The notes below the pieces were generated by a model. The model did not search any database and was not told the origin of the DNA. It saw only the letters and a list, made by a program, of their open reading frames with translations. Positions 53,095-62,145 of a stretch of 64,000 nucleotides of DNA are shown here, piece after piece. Each line of letters opens with the position of its first letter. Position 1 is the stretch's first letter. Position numbers and translations under genes: made by a program. The stretch comes from Paracoccaceae bacterium (GTDB lineage: Bacteria; Pseudomonadota; Alphaproteobacteria; Rhodobacterales; Rhodobacteraceae), in the NCBI GenBank assembly GCA_024742405.1, contig JANSYP010000003.1:310001-374000 (forward strand), in the 5' to 3' direction.

Positions 53095-54372
53095 ATGGAG
53101 GTTGCCGCGCTCTTTTCCGTTTTTGTCGCCGGGCTTGTCCTCGGTATTCCTGTGGCCATCACACTCGGCCTGTCGTCGCTGTGTTATCTGCTCCTGGCAG
53201 GCATTCCGCCCGTGGTCATGCCGCAGAAGATGTATGCCGGCATGGACGTCTTTGTGCTGCTGTCCATTCCCGGCTTTATTCTCGCGGGAAACCTGATGAA
53301 CCGCGGTGGCATCACCCACCGTATCATCCGCTTTGCCAACGCGCTGGTCGGCTGGATCAAGGGTGGGCTGGGGCTGACCAATATCGCCGCTTCCATGCTC
53401 TTCGGTGGCATCACGGGGACGGCCGTGGCCGACGCCGCGTCCATCGGCGGGGTCCTGATCCCCGGCATGAAGAAGGCCGGCTACCCGGCGGATTTCTCCG
53501 CCGCTGTCACCGCCGCCTCGTCCACGGTCGGGCCAATCATCCCGCCCTCAGTGCCGATGATCATCGTCGGCGCACTGTCGGGCATCTCCGTGGGGCAGAT
53601 GTTCCTCGCCGGCGCGGTGCCCGGGATCCTGATGGGCGTGGCCATGATGGTGACCGCCTACCTGATCGCGGCCCGCAAGAATTTCCCCCGCCAGGAATGG
53701 AAGGGCTTCGGCGAAGTCGCGCGATCCTTCGGAGGTGCGTTCTGGGCGCTGGCGATGACTTTCCTGATCATCTACGGTCTGCTGTCCGGCCTTGCCACGC
53801 CAACGGAAACCGCCGTTGTGGCGTCTGTCTATGCCTTCCTCGTCGGCGCCTTCATCTATCGCGAGCTTCCCGTAACCAGGCTGCCCGGCATCGTCGTGGA
53901 AAGCGCAACCTCCGCGGCGGGAATTCTCGCGCTCGTGGGGTTCGCAAATGTTTTTGGCTGGATCCTCGTCTCGGAGCATATTCCGCAGGCCATCGCGAGC
54001 GGGGTGTTGTCGCTGACCGAAAACAGGTTTCTGGTGATCCTGCTGATCAATTTGCTGCTGCTCTTTGTGGGCATGTTCATGGAGACCATTGCAGCACTGA
54101 TCATCCTCTTTGTGCCGCTTCTATCGCTGGCCGAGGCCGTCGGGATCGAGCCGCTGCATTTCGCCACCTTTGCGGTGCTCAACCTGATGATCGGGCTGAC
54201 CACCCCACCAGTAGGCGTCTGCCTATTTGTCTGCGCCGGGATCGCCCGACTGCCGCTGGCGCCCGTAGTGGTCGCGATCCTGCCGTTTCTGCTCACCAAC
54301 ATCGTGGTGCTGCTTCTGGTGTCCTACATCCCGGCGCTGGCGACCTGGCTGCCGTCCCTCCTGATCAAGTGA
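53095..54372 (+). CDS. TRAP transporter large permease, DctM type
   Basis: This 425-residue permease has about twelve helices and the DctM signatures FGGITGTAVADAASIGGVLI, SSTVGPIIPPSVPMIIVGAL and GLTTPPVGVCLFV. It is part of the gntR-dctP-dctQ-dctM-dehydrogenase operon and forms the channel with the small subunit. Confidence 0.93.
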   Translation: MEVAALFSVFVAGLVLGIPVAITLGLSSLCYLLLAGIPPVVMPQKMYAGMDVFVLLSIPGFILAGNLMNRGGITHRIIRFANALVGWIKGGLGLTNIAASMLFGGITGTAVADAASIGGVLIPGMKKAGYPADFSAAVTAASSTVGPIIPPSVPMIIVGALSGISVGQMFLAGAVPGILMGVAMMVTAYLIAARKNFPRQEWKGFGEVARSFGGAFWALAMTFLIIYGLLSGLATPTETAVVASVYAFLVGAFIYRELPVTRLPGIVVESATSAAGILALVGFANVFGWILVSEHIPQAIASGVLSLTENRFLVILLINLLLLFVGMFMETIAALIILFVPLLSLAEAVGIEPLHFATFAVLNLMIGLTTPPVGVCLFVCAGIARLPLAPVVVAILPFLLTNIVVLLLVSYIPALATWLPSLLIK

Positions 54373-54380
54373 ATGCTTGC

Positions 54381-55442
54381 ATGAAAACCCGCGTCTGCCG
54401 CCTCTATGGCCGAAACGACCTCCGCATCGAAACCGACACGGTACCCGCCCCCGTCGAAGGGCAGGTCCTGCTGGCCATCGCCTCGGGCGGCATCTGCGGG
54501 TCGGACATGCATTACCTGTCCGATGGCGGGATCGGTACGATCCGGGTGCGCGAACCCATTATCCTCGGCCACGAAGCCTCGGGCCGTATACTGGAGGTCG
54601 GCCCAGGTGTGACGGGGCTTGGTCCCGGTGATGGGGTGGCAATCAATCCCAGCTGTCCCTGTGGGGCGTGCAGCTATTGCGCCGAAGGCCTGCCGATGCA
54701 TTGCTTGAACATGCGATTCAACGGCTCGGCCATGCGCTTGCCGCACGAACAGGGGTTGTTTCGCGACCGGGTCGTGGTGGCGTTGGAACAATGTATCAAA
54801 CTGCCGGTCGGTGCTGATCTGGGCGCGGTGGCATGTGCTGAGCCTTTGGCCGTCTGCCTGCATGCGGCGCGGATGGCCGGAGGAAGCAGGGGCAAGCGCG
54901 TACTCATCACTGGTGCAGGACCGATCGGCGCGCTCTGCACCGCCGTGGCCGCAGACGCCGGCGCGGCGGAAATCGTCGTGACCGATCTTGAAGACACCGT
55001 GCTGGCAATTGCCCGACAGATGGGCGCGACCCGCACGATTAACGTCGCCCGGGACAGCGCGGCAATGGAAAAGTACGCCGAGGACAGGGGTCACTTCCAC
55101 CTCGCCTTCGAATGCTCCGCTGCCGTTACCGCAATAAAGTCCGCCGTCTCAGCACTCCGCCCACGCGGCACTCTGGTTCAGGTTGGCGTTGCGGGGGATA
55201 CGCCGATGCCCGTAAACATGCTGGTGGCAAAGGAGATACGGCTGCAGGGCACCCACCGCTTTCATGAGGAATTCGCCGAGGCCGTCGAGGCGATCACGTC
55301 CGGTCGGATCGACCCAAGACCGATCGTCACCGACCGATATCCCCTGGAGCACGCCGCCGCGGCCTTTGACGCCGCGTCCGACCGGACCCGATCAGTCAAG
55401 GTGCACTTGGAGTTCGATCGGGGAGACACACGCGCGTCTTGA
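54381..55442 (+). CDS. Zinc-dependent alcohol dehydrogenase, L-idonate 5-dehydrogenase-like
   Basis: This 353-residue medium-chain dehydrogenase has a catalytic zinc site (GGICGSDMHY and GHEASG) and a structural zinc site with four cysteines (NPSCPCGACSYCAEGLPMHC). The Rossmann motif is VLITGAGPIGALC. It most resembles L-idonate 5-dehydrogenases, which oxidise a sugar acid to 5-ketogluconate. It closes the TRAP operon eight bases after the permease, so the imported acid is probably its substrate. The ATG at 54381 is the first after the permease stop. Confidence 0.9.
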   Translation: MKTRVCRLYGRNDLRIETDTVPAPVEGQVLLAIASGGICGSDMHYLSDGGIGTIRVREPIILGHEASGRILEVGPGVTGLGPGDGVAINPSCPCGACSYCAEGLPMHCLNMRFNGSAMRLPHEQGLFRDRVVVALEQCIKLPVGADLGAVACAEPLAVCLHAARMAGGSRGKRVLITGAGPIGALCTAVAADAGAAEIVVTDLEDTVLAIARQMGATRTINVARDSAAMEKYAEDRGHFHLAFECSAAVTAIKSAVSALRPRGTLVQVGVAGDTPMPVNMLVAKEIRLQGTHRFHEEFAEAVEAITSGRIDPRPIVTDRYPLEHAAAAFDAASDRTRSVKVHLEFDRGDTRAS

Positions 55443-56473
55443 ACAGTTTGCAATCGATGCGTTTTCGCGCCGTGCTCCGAAACTCATGCCCTTCGACAGG
55501 AGCGCTGTCACTGGACACAACGCCACCTGAGACCGTGCCGATCTTCGAATTTCCGGCAACGAAAGACCAGGCATCTCGAGCGGCGCTTCGTCGGTGACAT
55601 TGATTGCCAAGAAGCGCGCTAACACGTCGTTCGAGAGCTGATCAGTTCCACATCATGAAGTTGAGTACCCCCGCAAGCATGAAAAGTCCCATACCAGCGG
55701 CTGCCACCGCAAGCAGGGTCTGGATTACGATGAGCAACCCGGTCCCATCCGTGCCTGCCGCGGCGTTCACGGTCGGAGGCTGCAGAACCGAGAAGGAGAA
55801 CTTGGTGTTGACGGTATTCCTCTGGTTCCGTCCAGTACGCCGCCATCGGAAAACTCGACGCAAGCTGCGCCTGTGTCGGCATCGACCACAAAGATTTGCG
55901 CGCCCATCGTACCGATGAAAACGCTTTTACCACAAAAGCAATCTGCGCCGCTGTCCCAATAGACAACGCCGCGGTTTTTCAGCCTGGGCTGAGCGAGCGG
56001 TACCGCTGGTCCCATCAATTCCTGTCATGGGCGTCACTTAGCCCCAAACAAAAACGACGCAGATCAACGCACCACAAAACGCGGTCGACAGAAAAGGAAC
56101 TAACATCTGTCTCTCTAGTACAGCGCCTTCTACTCAGCGAGTAAATACTTTAAAATCAAAATTTTCGGTGATTACATACCCAATTCTCGGCCGGTGCGTA
56201 GCTTTTCAATACGGCCGCTTGTCTATCTTCGTACGATCCGCCGCCAGTCCCCCTCGCACCCAGCAGATCAGCGGTGTCTGGTCTCCTGTCAGGATACCGC
56301 CAATGCGTCCGCACGAGACACAGATTGGCGCCAGCCAGCAATCGCAACTGCGTGCAGAGCTCATAAAACGCCGGGCGCTATCACCCCTGCCCGACTGTCG
56401 CTCCATCCGCAGGTCAGGGCAACCGTTCCGGGCACGTCTCAATACACCCCATCAACAGATGCCCCTCAAGAGA
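55443..56473. other. Spacer containing a PQQ-dehydrogenase remnant
   Basis: Apart from the fragment at 55770-56020 and a small hydrophobic frame next to it (LLIVIQTLLAVAAAGMGLFM, minus strand, 55642-55740), no gene is recognisable. The part from 56100 to 56200 is AT-rich. Confidence 0.45.
55770..56020 (-). pseudogene. PQQ-dependent (glucose-type) dehydrogenase fragment
   Basis: The minus frame reads PAVPLAQPRLKNRGVVYWDS, CGKSVFIGTMGAQIFVVDAD and TGAACVEFSDGGVLD. This is one propeller blade of a membrane-type PQQ dehydrogenase, where families show 'RGV.YW.......R.F.GT.DA.L.A.DA.TG....FG..G.VDL'. Neither the rest of the propeller nor an upstream membrane domain is present. A frameshift follows near 55800. 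Confidence 0.65.
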
Positions 56474-57583
56474 TCACCGCGGTGCGAGCGCCGCGAGAAA
56501 CTCGTTCGCGACGGTCGCCATTTCCATCCCGGCGGCAAAGTCAAACTGGTTGATTGCGATGAAAATGCCGACGCCGCGGGTCGGGGCGAAGGCAATGTAG
56601 CTGAACACGCCATTGGTACCGCCCGCCTTTTGAATGATCAGAGGCCGGTCGCCCTCCGGCATCATGATCACCCAGCCAAGCCCCATCGCGTTCATGTGGC
56701 CGGATTCGTCCATACCGTAGACCGGTTCGATCCCATCGCGGAAAATGTGCGCGGCATGGCTGAGGGCGCGCGCCTCGGTACCGGGCGCGCCGAAGCGATC
56801 GAGGTTCCATTTCAGGTACTGCACCATATCGTTTGCGTTGGTGTAGAGCTGGGAAGCGCCATAGCGGTTCGGGATCGGATCGCCAGGGTCCATGACGTTA
56901 CCGTTCCAGTCATAGCCGACCATTAAATTCTCGCCTTGCGGGCGGTCATAGCTGGTGTTTTCGAGACCAACCAAGTCGAGGACCTTGTCCTGCAGAAGGC
57001 TCTGGTAGGGGGTGTCTGCCGCGCCCGAAAGCGCCAGCGCCAGCACGTCGAAACCGACGTTCGAATAGAGGATCCCGGTGCCCGGAGCGAAGAGCAGGGC
57101 GTCGTCGGTAAGGTTTTCCACAAGGGACGCATCGGAGTATTTCTCTGCGCCTTCAACCGGTTCGAGCTCACGCGAGAGGCCGCTGGCGTGCGTGGCAAGG
57201 TCGACGAAACGGATCGCCCGACCGTCGTGTTCGGGTAGCCCGTCCGACAGTTCGACATAAGGACCGGCAGGCTCGGTCAGCGCCACCGTACCTTCTGCCA
57301 CCAGCTGGGCGAGCGTCAGCCCGGTGAACGTCTTGGTGATCGAGGCGATCCCCAACTGGGTCTCGCCATCGGGCTCCCGACCGCTGCCTTTTTCGATTTC
57401 GCCGAAGCCCGCCACGAAGCTCTCGTCATCGCGCACAGTTGCAATGACCAGTCCAGGCGCCTCGGTCATGAGCGAAAAAATCTGGCCGGTGAACTCGGTG
57501 GTTTCCTCCAGCAGCGGATCGTCTGCCAGGGTTGGTGTGGCAAGACCCCAGATGAGGAAGGCGGTAAGGACTCTTAGTTGCAT
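56474..57583 (-). CDS. Exported serine hydrolase, beta-lactamase/AmpH family
   Basis: This 369-residue penicillin-binding-protein-like hydrolase has a signal peptide (VLTAFLIWGLATPTLA), the nucleophile in ASITKTFTG (SxxK), the second motif YSNVGFDVLA (YxN) and a C-terminal KAGGTNG in place of KTG. Such enzymes are D-alanyl-D-alanine carboxypeptidases, esterases or peptidases of the periplasm. AGAGAGG precedes the ATG at 57583. It follows the TpsB-like gene on the same strand after 80 bases. Confidence 0.88.
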   Translation of the reverse strand: MQLRVLTAFLIWGLATPTLADDPLLEETTEFTGQIFSLMTEAPGLVIATVRDDESFVAGFGEIEKGSGREPDGETQLGIASITKTFTGLTLAQLVAEGTVALTEPAGPYVELSDGLPEHDGRAIRFVDLATHASGLSRELEPVEGAEKYSDASLVENLTDDALLFAPGTGILYSNVGFDVLALALSGAADTPYQSLLQDKVLDLVGLENTSYDRPQGENLMVGYDWNGNVMDPGDPIPNRYGASQLYTNANDMVQYLKWNLDRFGAPGTEARALSHAAHIFRDGIEPVYGMDESGHMNAMGLGWVIMMPEGDRPLIIQKAGGTNGVFSYIAFAPTRGVGIFIAINQFDFAAGMEMATVANEFLAALAPR

Positions 57584-57663
57584 CAAGGTACCTCTCTTTC
57601 TTCGTTTGATCAGTGTCGGTCGGGTTGGCCGATCAGTTGGTTCCACAAGTGGCATGAGCGACC

Positions 57664-59340
57664 TCAAAAGACTGTTCTGAGGCTGAAAAAAGCCGAGAGT
57701 CCTGGATCGGCGATACCGTCGGCGGTTTTGATGGGGGCGGCGAGTATGCCTTCCAGCGCCGTATCGTAGGCGAGGCGGGCCCGGATCCCGGCCCCAATGG
57801 AGCCGAGCGTTGTCGCTGTGGCCCTGTTTGGTCCGCGTCGGTCCCACACGGCGCCATAGTCGGTGAACACAAACGGTATGAGCCCTGACATGAAGGGCGA
57901 GTCGACCGGATAACGCGCAGAAATCTCGGCGCTGACAGCGAACCCGCTGTCGCCCGACATGACCGTATCTTCGAACGCGCGACCAAACGGCTCGCCGCCG
58001 AAGGCGAACCGGGTCGCGGTGGGTTGTACCGTGGCGCCGTACTGCCCGGTGGCGCGTCCGGTCACAGTCAGCCGGTCAGACAATGCGCGCCGTAGCAGGG
58101 CATCGGCGCGTATGGCGCTGAAATCCGTGCCGGCATCGGGACGCACCGACAGTGGGCCGCCACGTGGCGTCGCCCCGAGGATATCGAGGCCGAGAACCAG
58201 GCTGGCATTGAACTCGGCCTCTCCGACTGGTCCGTCATGGCTCGTGTCAAAGGCCAACTCGACCCAGCGTGTACGGTCGCGCGAGTTTAGTCGGTTCAGC
58301 ACGCTGACGGAATTGTCCTTTGTGAACAGGTCGACGCTTGCGAAGAGGCTCTTGCCGATTGTGCGCACCACGGGATAGCGCAACCCGAGCGAAGTCGCGG
58401 TCGTGCTTATATCGACGTCCAGTTCGGCGAGCTCGCCCCCTGGTCTAGAGCGCACACGGCTGACGGCATAGCGCAGGCTGAGGCCCCGCGTGCTGATCGG
58501 GATATCCTGCGAAATCTGTCCGAATAGAAGCTCGCGCGGCGTATCCGGCACTGTCACGCCGAGAATATCCGTCGATTCCAACAGACCGAAGGCGTCATTG
58601 ATGCCGAGTTGGCCTATGAACTGGAGCGGCCCGACATCGTTGTCGCCCCGATTGTTGAACAGGAAGCGTCCCGATGCAGACTCGAGCTCGACCTCAACGG
58701 TCAGGGTCCCGCCGGTTCCCGGGATCTCGGGTCGGGTGAGTGTTCCGGTAACCGTCAGGCCGGCCAGGTCGGCCATCAGCAGCAGGATGCGCTCAATTTC
58801 CTCGATGCGCAGAGGCTGCATTGCGACGATACGCTGTATGTAGGGCTGGAGACGCTGCTCCAGTCGCCGATGATCGCCCAGAAACTCAACGGTCCTGATA
58901 AAGGACTGCTCGAACATCACGATCCGCAGCGTGCCTGACGCGAAATCTTGATCCGGTACGGCTGCTATCACGAGGTGGCCGGCACGCCGATAGACCTGCT
59001 CGATCTCCTCGGCGATCTCGAGCGTCTCGGCAACGGTGAGGGAGGTACCGATGTCTTCCACCCAGATCGGCGCGAGGCTGGCCGTCGACACCAGCATTGC
59101 GCCCTCCACAACGACCCACTCGAGGACGATACGTTCCTCAAGCACTGACGCCGGCAGACCGGCCGCCTTTAGATCGACGATGTTCAGGCGGATATTGCCG
59201 CGCCTCTGCGGCTGCGTGTATTTTCTGATTATCGTCGACTGATCGACGATTACATTCTGAATTTCCCGCAAGGGTTGTGCCCCTGCGCCGGCAGTCAGCG
59301 CGCAAATCAGCGCCAGCGCCGTGACGACGATACGGGTCAT
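57664..59340 (-). CDS. TpsB-type outer-membrane transporter (ShlB/FhaC family)
   Basis: This 558-residue protein has a signal peptide (VVTALALICALTAGAGA), an N-terminal POTRA-like part (IAEEIEQVYRRAGHLVIAAV), and a C-terminal 16-strand-type barrel. The barrel has the family motif region RFAFGGEPFGRAFE (like 'LxGGxxSvRGy') and ends in Phe (SLRTVF). TpsB proteins secrete a single large TpsA exoprotein. No TpsA gene is recognisable upstream or downstream, so the cargo may lie elsewhere or be lost. The start at 59340 has no strong ribosome site; 59385 is an alternative. Confidence 0.83.
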   Translation of the reverse strand: MTRIVVTALALICALTAGAGAQPLREIQNVIVDQSTIIRKYTQPQRRGNIRLNIVDLKAAGLPASVLEERIVLEWVVVEGAMLVSTASLAPIWVEDIGTSLTVAETLEIAEEIEQVYRRAGHLVIAAVPDQDFASGTLRIVMFEQSFIRTVEFLGDHRRLEQRLQPYIQRIVAMQPLRIEEIERILLLMADLAGLTVTGTLTRPEIPGTGGTLTVEVELESASGRFLFNNRGDNDVGPLQFIGQLGINDAFGLLESTDILGVTVPDTPRELLFGQISQDIPISTRGLSLRYAVSRVRSRPGGELAELDVDISTTATSLGLRYPVVRTIGKSLFASVDLFTKDNSVSVLNRLNSRDRTRWVELAFDTSHDGPVGEAEFNASLVLGLDILGATPRGGPLSVRPDAGTDFSAIRADALLRRALSDRLTVTGRATGQYGATVQPTATRFAFGGEPFGRAFEDTVMSGDSGFAVSAEISARYPVDSPFMSGLIPFVFTDYGAVWDRRGPNRATATTLGSIGAGIRARLAYDTALEGILAAPIKTADGIADPGLSAFFSLRTVF

Positions 59341-60417
59341 GTGCCGGTAGAAATCGCAGAAAGTGCGCCGATCATAGCAACCCATACGCGCCGAGGTGGG
59401 GCGCCGCCGGCAGCAGGTGCGGCGGCCGGGGAAAGGGCTATGTCGCGATCGTCCGGGCGTCGTGCGGTTTGCAGCGGTGTCGGTCCGGATTGCAGGCTCC
59501 GTTTCGTCTCAGCCCGCCTGACCGTTGCGGGGAGCGGGCTGGACGCAACCCGGCGCTCTGCCGCCGCGCCCCATCGTAACCGCCTGGACGCACCACCGGC
59601 AGCGGCTCCACGTGGCGCAGCTCGACCAGCGCGACCCTCGGCACACGACCCTGCCGGAGAACCTGCAGACTGAACGCAGACATGCCGGAACAGGCGCACC
59701 TTCTTCGCCGCTTTCTCGCGCATTGTGCCGGCAGTCGCGTGACGGAGGTTGGATCTCGGAAGCACCGGGCCGCCGGACCAGGAAGAGCCCTGGTGTCGCC
59801 GCGACCCACCCGCCCTCGCACCAGTCTCACCCGCGCCTTCGTCTGGGGTGGCGCGAGAACGCGACGTCCGTCCCGTTCGGTCTGGAACAGCGCCGGAGCT
59901 GGACAAGGTGGCATTACAGGGCGCGGGCGCACGTTGGGGGTTTTTTCGACGCCGGCGATCGGTGCCCCACCGACCGGAACCAGAACCTGACGGACGCAAC
60001 ACCGACTGCCGACGATACCCAAGCGACGCCGCCTTTGCCGGAGCGAGGTACGCGAGCCTGTATCGGCGCTAGTAGGTCCTGCACGTCAAAATTTCCTATA
60101 AAATTTGATTATTTATCGGAGTCCCACCTGAGCGTTGGATAATCGTCTTCGTCTGCTATACAGCGACAGTTACGGTCAACATGCGAAATTGACAACCAAA
60201 ACAAACGGCCGCGTTTCCAGCGAGTTCCGGTCTGAAGGAGGGCACTCGTCCCCTCGGAAGTCTCTGCCGAAGCGACCGGATCGTATCGGTTGTCAAGCTC
60301 GATACTCGACCGCAACTGTCGCCGAGACGGGCGTGGTCATTCTGCTGCCTGCCAAATTGATCCCCATAGGGCGCAAGGGTTTAGCGCTTCAGTAGTCAAC
60401 TTTTTGAGGACGGGACT
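59341..60417. other. Region without recognised gene
   Basis: Long overlapping frames of about 200 codons occur on both strands, all with Arg/Pro/Ala-rich composition typical of GC-rich non-coding frames. From 60090 to 60120 the sequence turns AT-rich, probably part of the promoter region of the aminotransferase gene. Confidence 0.4.
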
Positions 60418-61743
60418 ATGGATACCGAGGTTACAGTTTTGGATGCATTGGCGATCGACGGCGGCCCGCCGGTTCGCACGACACCGCTGCCCTGGGAACT
60501 GCCTGGCGCACATTACATCGGCGCGGAGGAGCGCGAACTCATTGATGCGGTCGTCGATGCGCAAAGCCCGTTTCGCTTCTACGGATTCGATCTGCAGGCC
60601 ACTGTGACTCGGCTGGAAAACGAATGGTGCGAGCGGTTTGGGCACCGGTTTGCGCTCGGCGTGTCGTCCGGAACAGCGGCGCTGACGATCGCGGTCTCAG
60701 CACTCGAACTTGGACCGGGCGACGAGGTGCTAGTCCCGGGGTATCTCTGGGTGAGCTGCGTCAGTGCCGTGGTCAGCGCTGGCGCCATCCCCCGTCTTGT
60801 CGACATCGATGACACCTTCACCATCGACCCGGCTGACCTCGAAAACAAGATCACCTCCCGCACGCGCGCCGTCTTGTGCGTGCACATGAGCGGAGCGCCC
60901 GGCCGGATCGACAGGGTCGCCGACATCTGTGCAGCCCATGACATCGCACTGATCGAGGATTGCGCGCAATGCGCCGGTGGCTCTTTCAACGACCGCGCGG
61001 TTGGCCGGTTCGGTGATATTGGCATTTTCTCGTTCCAGTTGAACAAGAACATGACCAGCGGCGAAGGCGGTCTGCTCGTGACCGACGACGAGGCGCTCTA
61101 TCGCCGGATCGTCGCGCTTCACGACCTCGGATATCCCCGCAACCCGGAAGGGCGGCTCGATACGGCCGATCCGAGCTATCAGTTGTGGGGCAAGGGGGCG
61201 CGGATGTCGGAACTTGCCGGAGCGATGGCGCTGGCGCAGATGCGAAAGTTGCCAAAGATCACCGGCGCGATGCGGAAGGCGAAGTGGAGAATTCGGGAGG
61301 CCATTGAGGGATGCGCCGCCTTCACGATGCGCTCCATCATCGACCCTGCAGGCGATACCGGGCCGTTTCTGATCACAACATGGCCGTCCGCCGAGGCGGC
61401 ATCCTATGCGGTGGAGGCGCTCAACGCAGAGGGCATACGCGGACCCGAAGGAAGCCTGACCTGCGTGAGGATGCGCGATTTCGGCCTGCATTGGTACTTC
61501 AACATCTCGAGCCTGACCGAGAAGCGCTCCAACAGCAGGGACGGGTTTCCCTGGACGCACCCGGCGAACGACTTTGCGGCCGCGTTCGACTATGGGCACG
61601 GGGCGCTTGCCAGGGCCGATGAGCTTCATGCGCGCAGTGCTATTCTTTCGATCGCGTCAATCCTTGGGGATGAGGATGTCGCCGACATTGTGATGGCCTT
61701 CAAAAAGGTGGCCCGGGGCGTCGAGCTTCGTTTCGGGGTCTAA
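60418..61743 (+). CDS. DegT/DnrJ/EryC1/StrS aminotransferase
   Basis: This 441-residue PLP enzyme has the cofactor Lys in FSFQLNKNMTSGEGG. It also has ALGVSSGTAALTIAVSALEL, DEVLVPGYLWVSCVSAVVSA and IEDCAQCAGGSFNDR, typical of sugar aminotransferases that convert a keto-sugar or inosose to the amine. No nucleotide-sugar genes are near. The GMC oxidoreductase 400 bases downstream could supply the keto group, as dehydrogenase plus aminotransferase pairs do in aminocyclitol and aminosugar formation. The ATG at 60418 follows GGACGGGACT. Confidence 0.9.
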   Translation: MDTEVTVLDALAIDGGPPVRTTPLPWELPGAHYIGAEERELIDAVVDAQSPFRFYGFDLQATVTRLENEWCERFGHRFALGVSSGTAALTIAVSALELGPGDEVLVPGYLWVSCVSAVVSAGAIPRLVDIDDTFTIDPADLENKITSRTRAVLCVHMSGAPGRIDRVADICAAHDIALIEDCAQCAGGSFNDRAVGRFGDIGIFSFQLNKNMTSGEGGLLVTDDEALYRRIVALHDLGYPRNPEGRLDTADPSYQLWGKGARMSELAGAMALAQMRKLPKITGAMRKAKWRIREAIEGCAAFTMRSIIDPAGDTGPFLITTWPSAEAASYAVEALNAEGIRGPEGSLTCVRMRDFGLHWYFNISSLTEKRSNSRDGFPWTHPANDFAAAFDYGHGALARADELHARSAILSIASILGDEDVADIVMAFKKVARGVELRFGV

Positions 61744-62145
61744 TGTTGGGATCCAAGACCGCACGCGCGGTTTTCCGAGCCAGGCATCGCCCATCTGTCG
61801 GCGGGCGATGAGCGGGCCTGGCGTCCAATTCCGATGACCTGTGGATGTTGGTTGGGGAGGCCACGCCACAAGAAACCGGTTGGACCGGGAGAACGCGCCA
61901 TCGGTCCAAAGGTTCGAGCGAGACGCGGTGGGAGGGCACCGCGTCCAAAGGAACCGGCCACGCAATTCTACCCGCGAACATCCACGTGGCGTGGGTCTCG
62001 ACCCCGGCATCCGCGCAGGTCCAACCGTTTTATATTTGTTGTCAATATCACTACATCACCGTAACTGGTTCTCGATACGCGACGAACTTTCTGTCGCTCG
62101 GACCCATCGTTACCTGACGGCTCATTTACGACAAGGAAGAAGTAA
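61744..62145. other. Promoter region of the GMC oxidoreductase gene
   Basis: No gene seen. A short hairpin with four T (ACCGC/GCGGT, 61758-61774) may end the aminotransferase transcript, and 62030-62060 is AT-rich. Confidence 0.4.
61758..61774 (+). terminator. Weak terminator after the aminotransferase
   Basis: ACCGC-ACGC-GCGGT followed by TTT forms a short five-pair hairpin 15 bases past the stop. The stem is short, so efficiency is doubtful. Confidence 0.35.

Noticed and set aside
53181-54380. Upstream extension of the zinc dehydrogenase frame to 53181
   Set aside because: The added 400 codons run in another frame of the dctM gene. The dehydrogenase family starts at the ATG at 54381.
56168-56926. 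252-codon plus-strand frame
   Set aside because: Mostly antisense to the serine hydrolase, with no motif of its own.
59438-60022. Possible TpsA or other gene upstream of tpsB
   Set aside because: The overlapping minus frames are Arg/Pro/Ala-rich and show no TPS domain or repeats.
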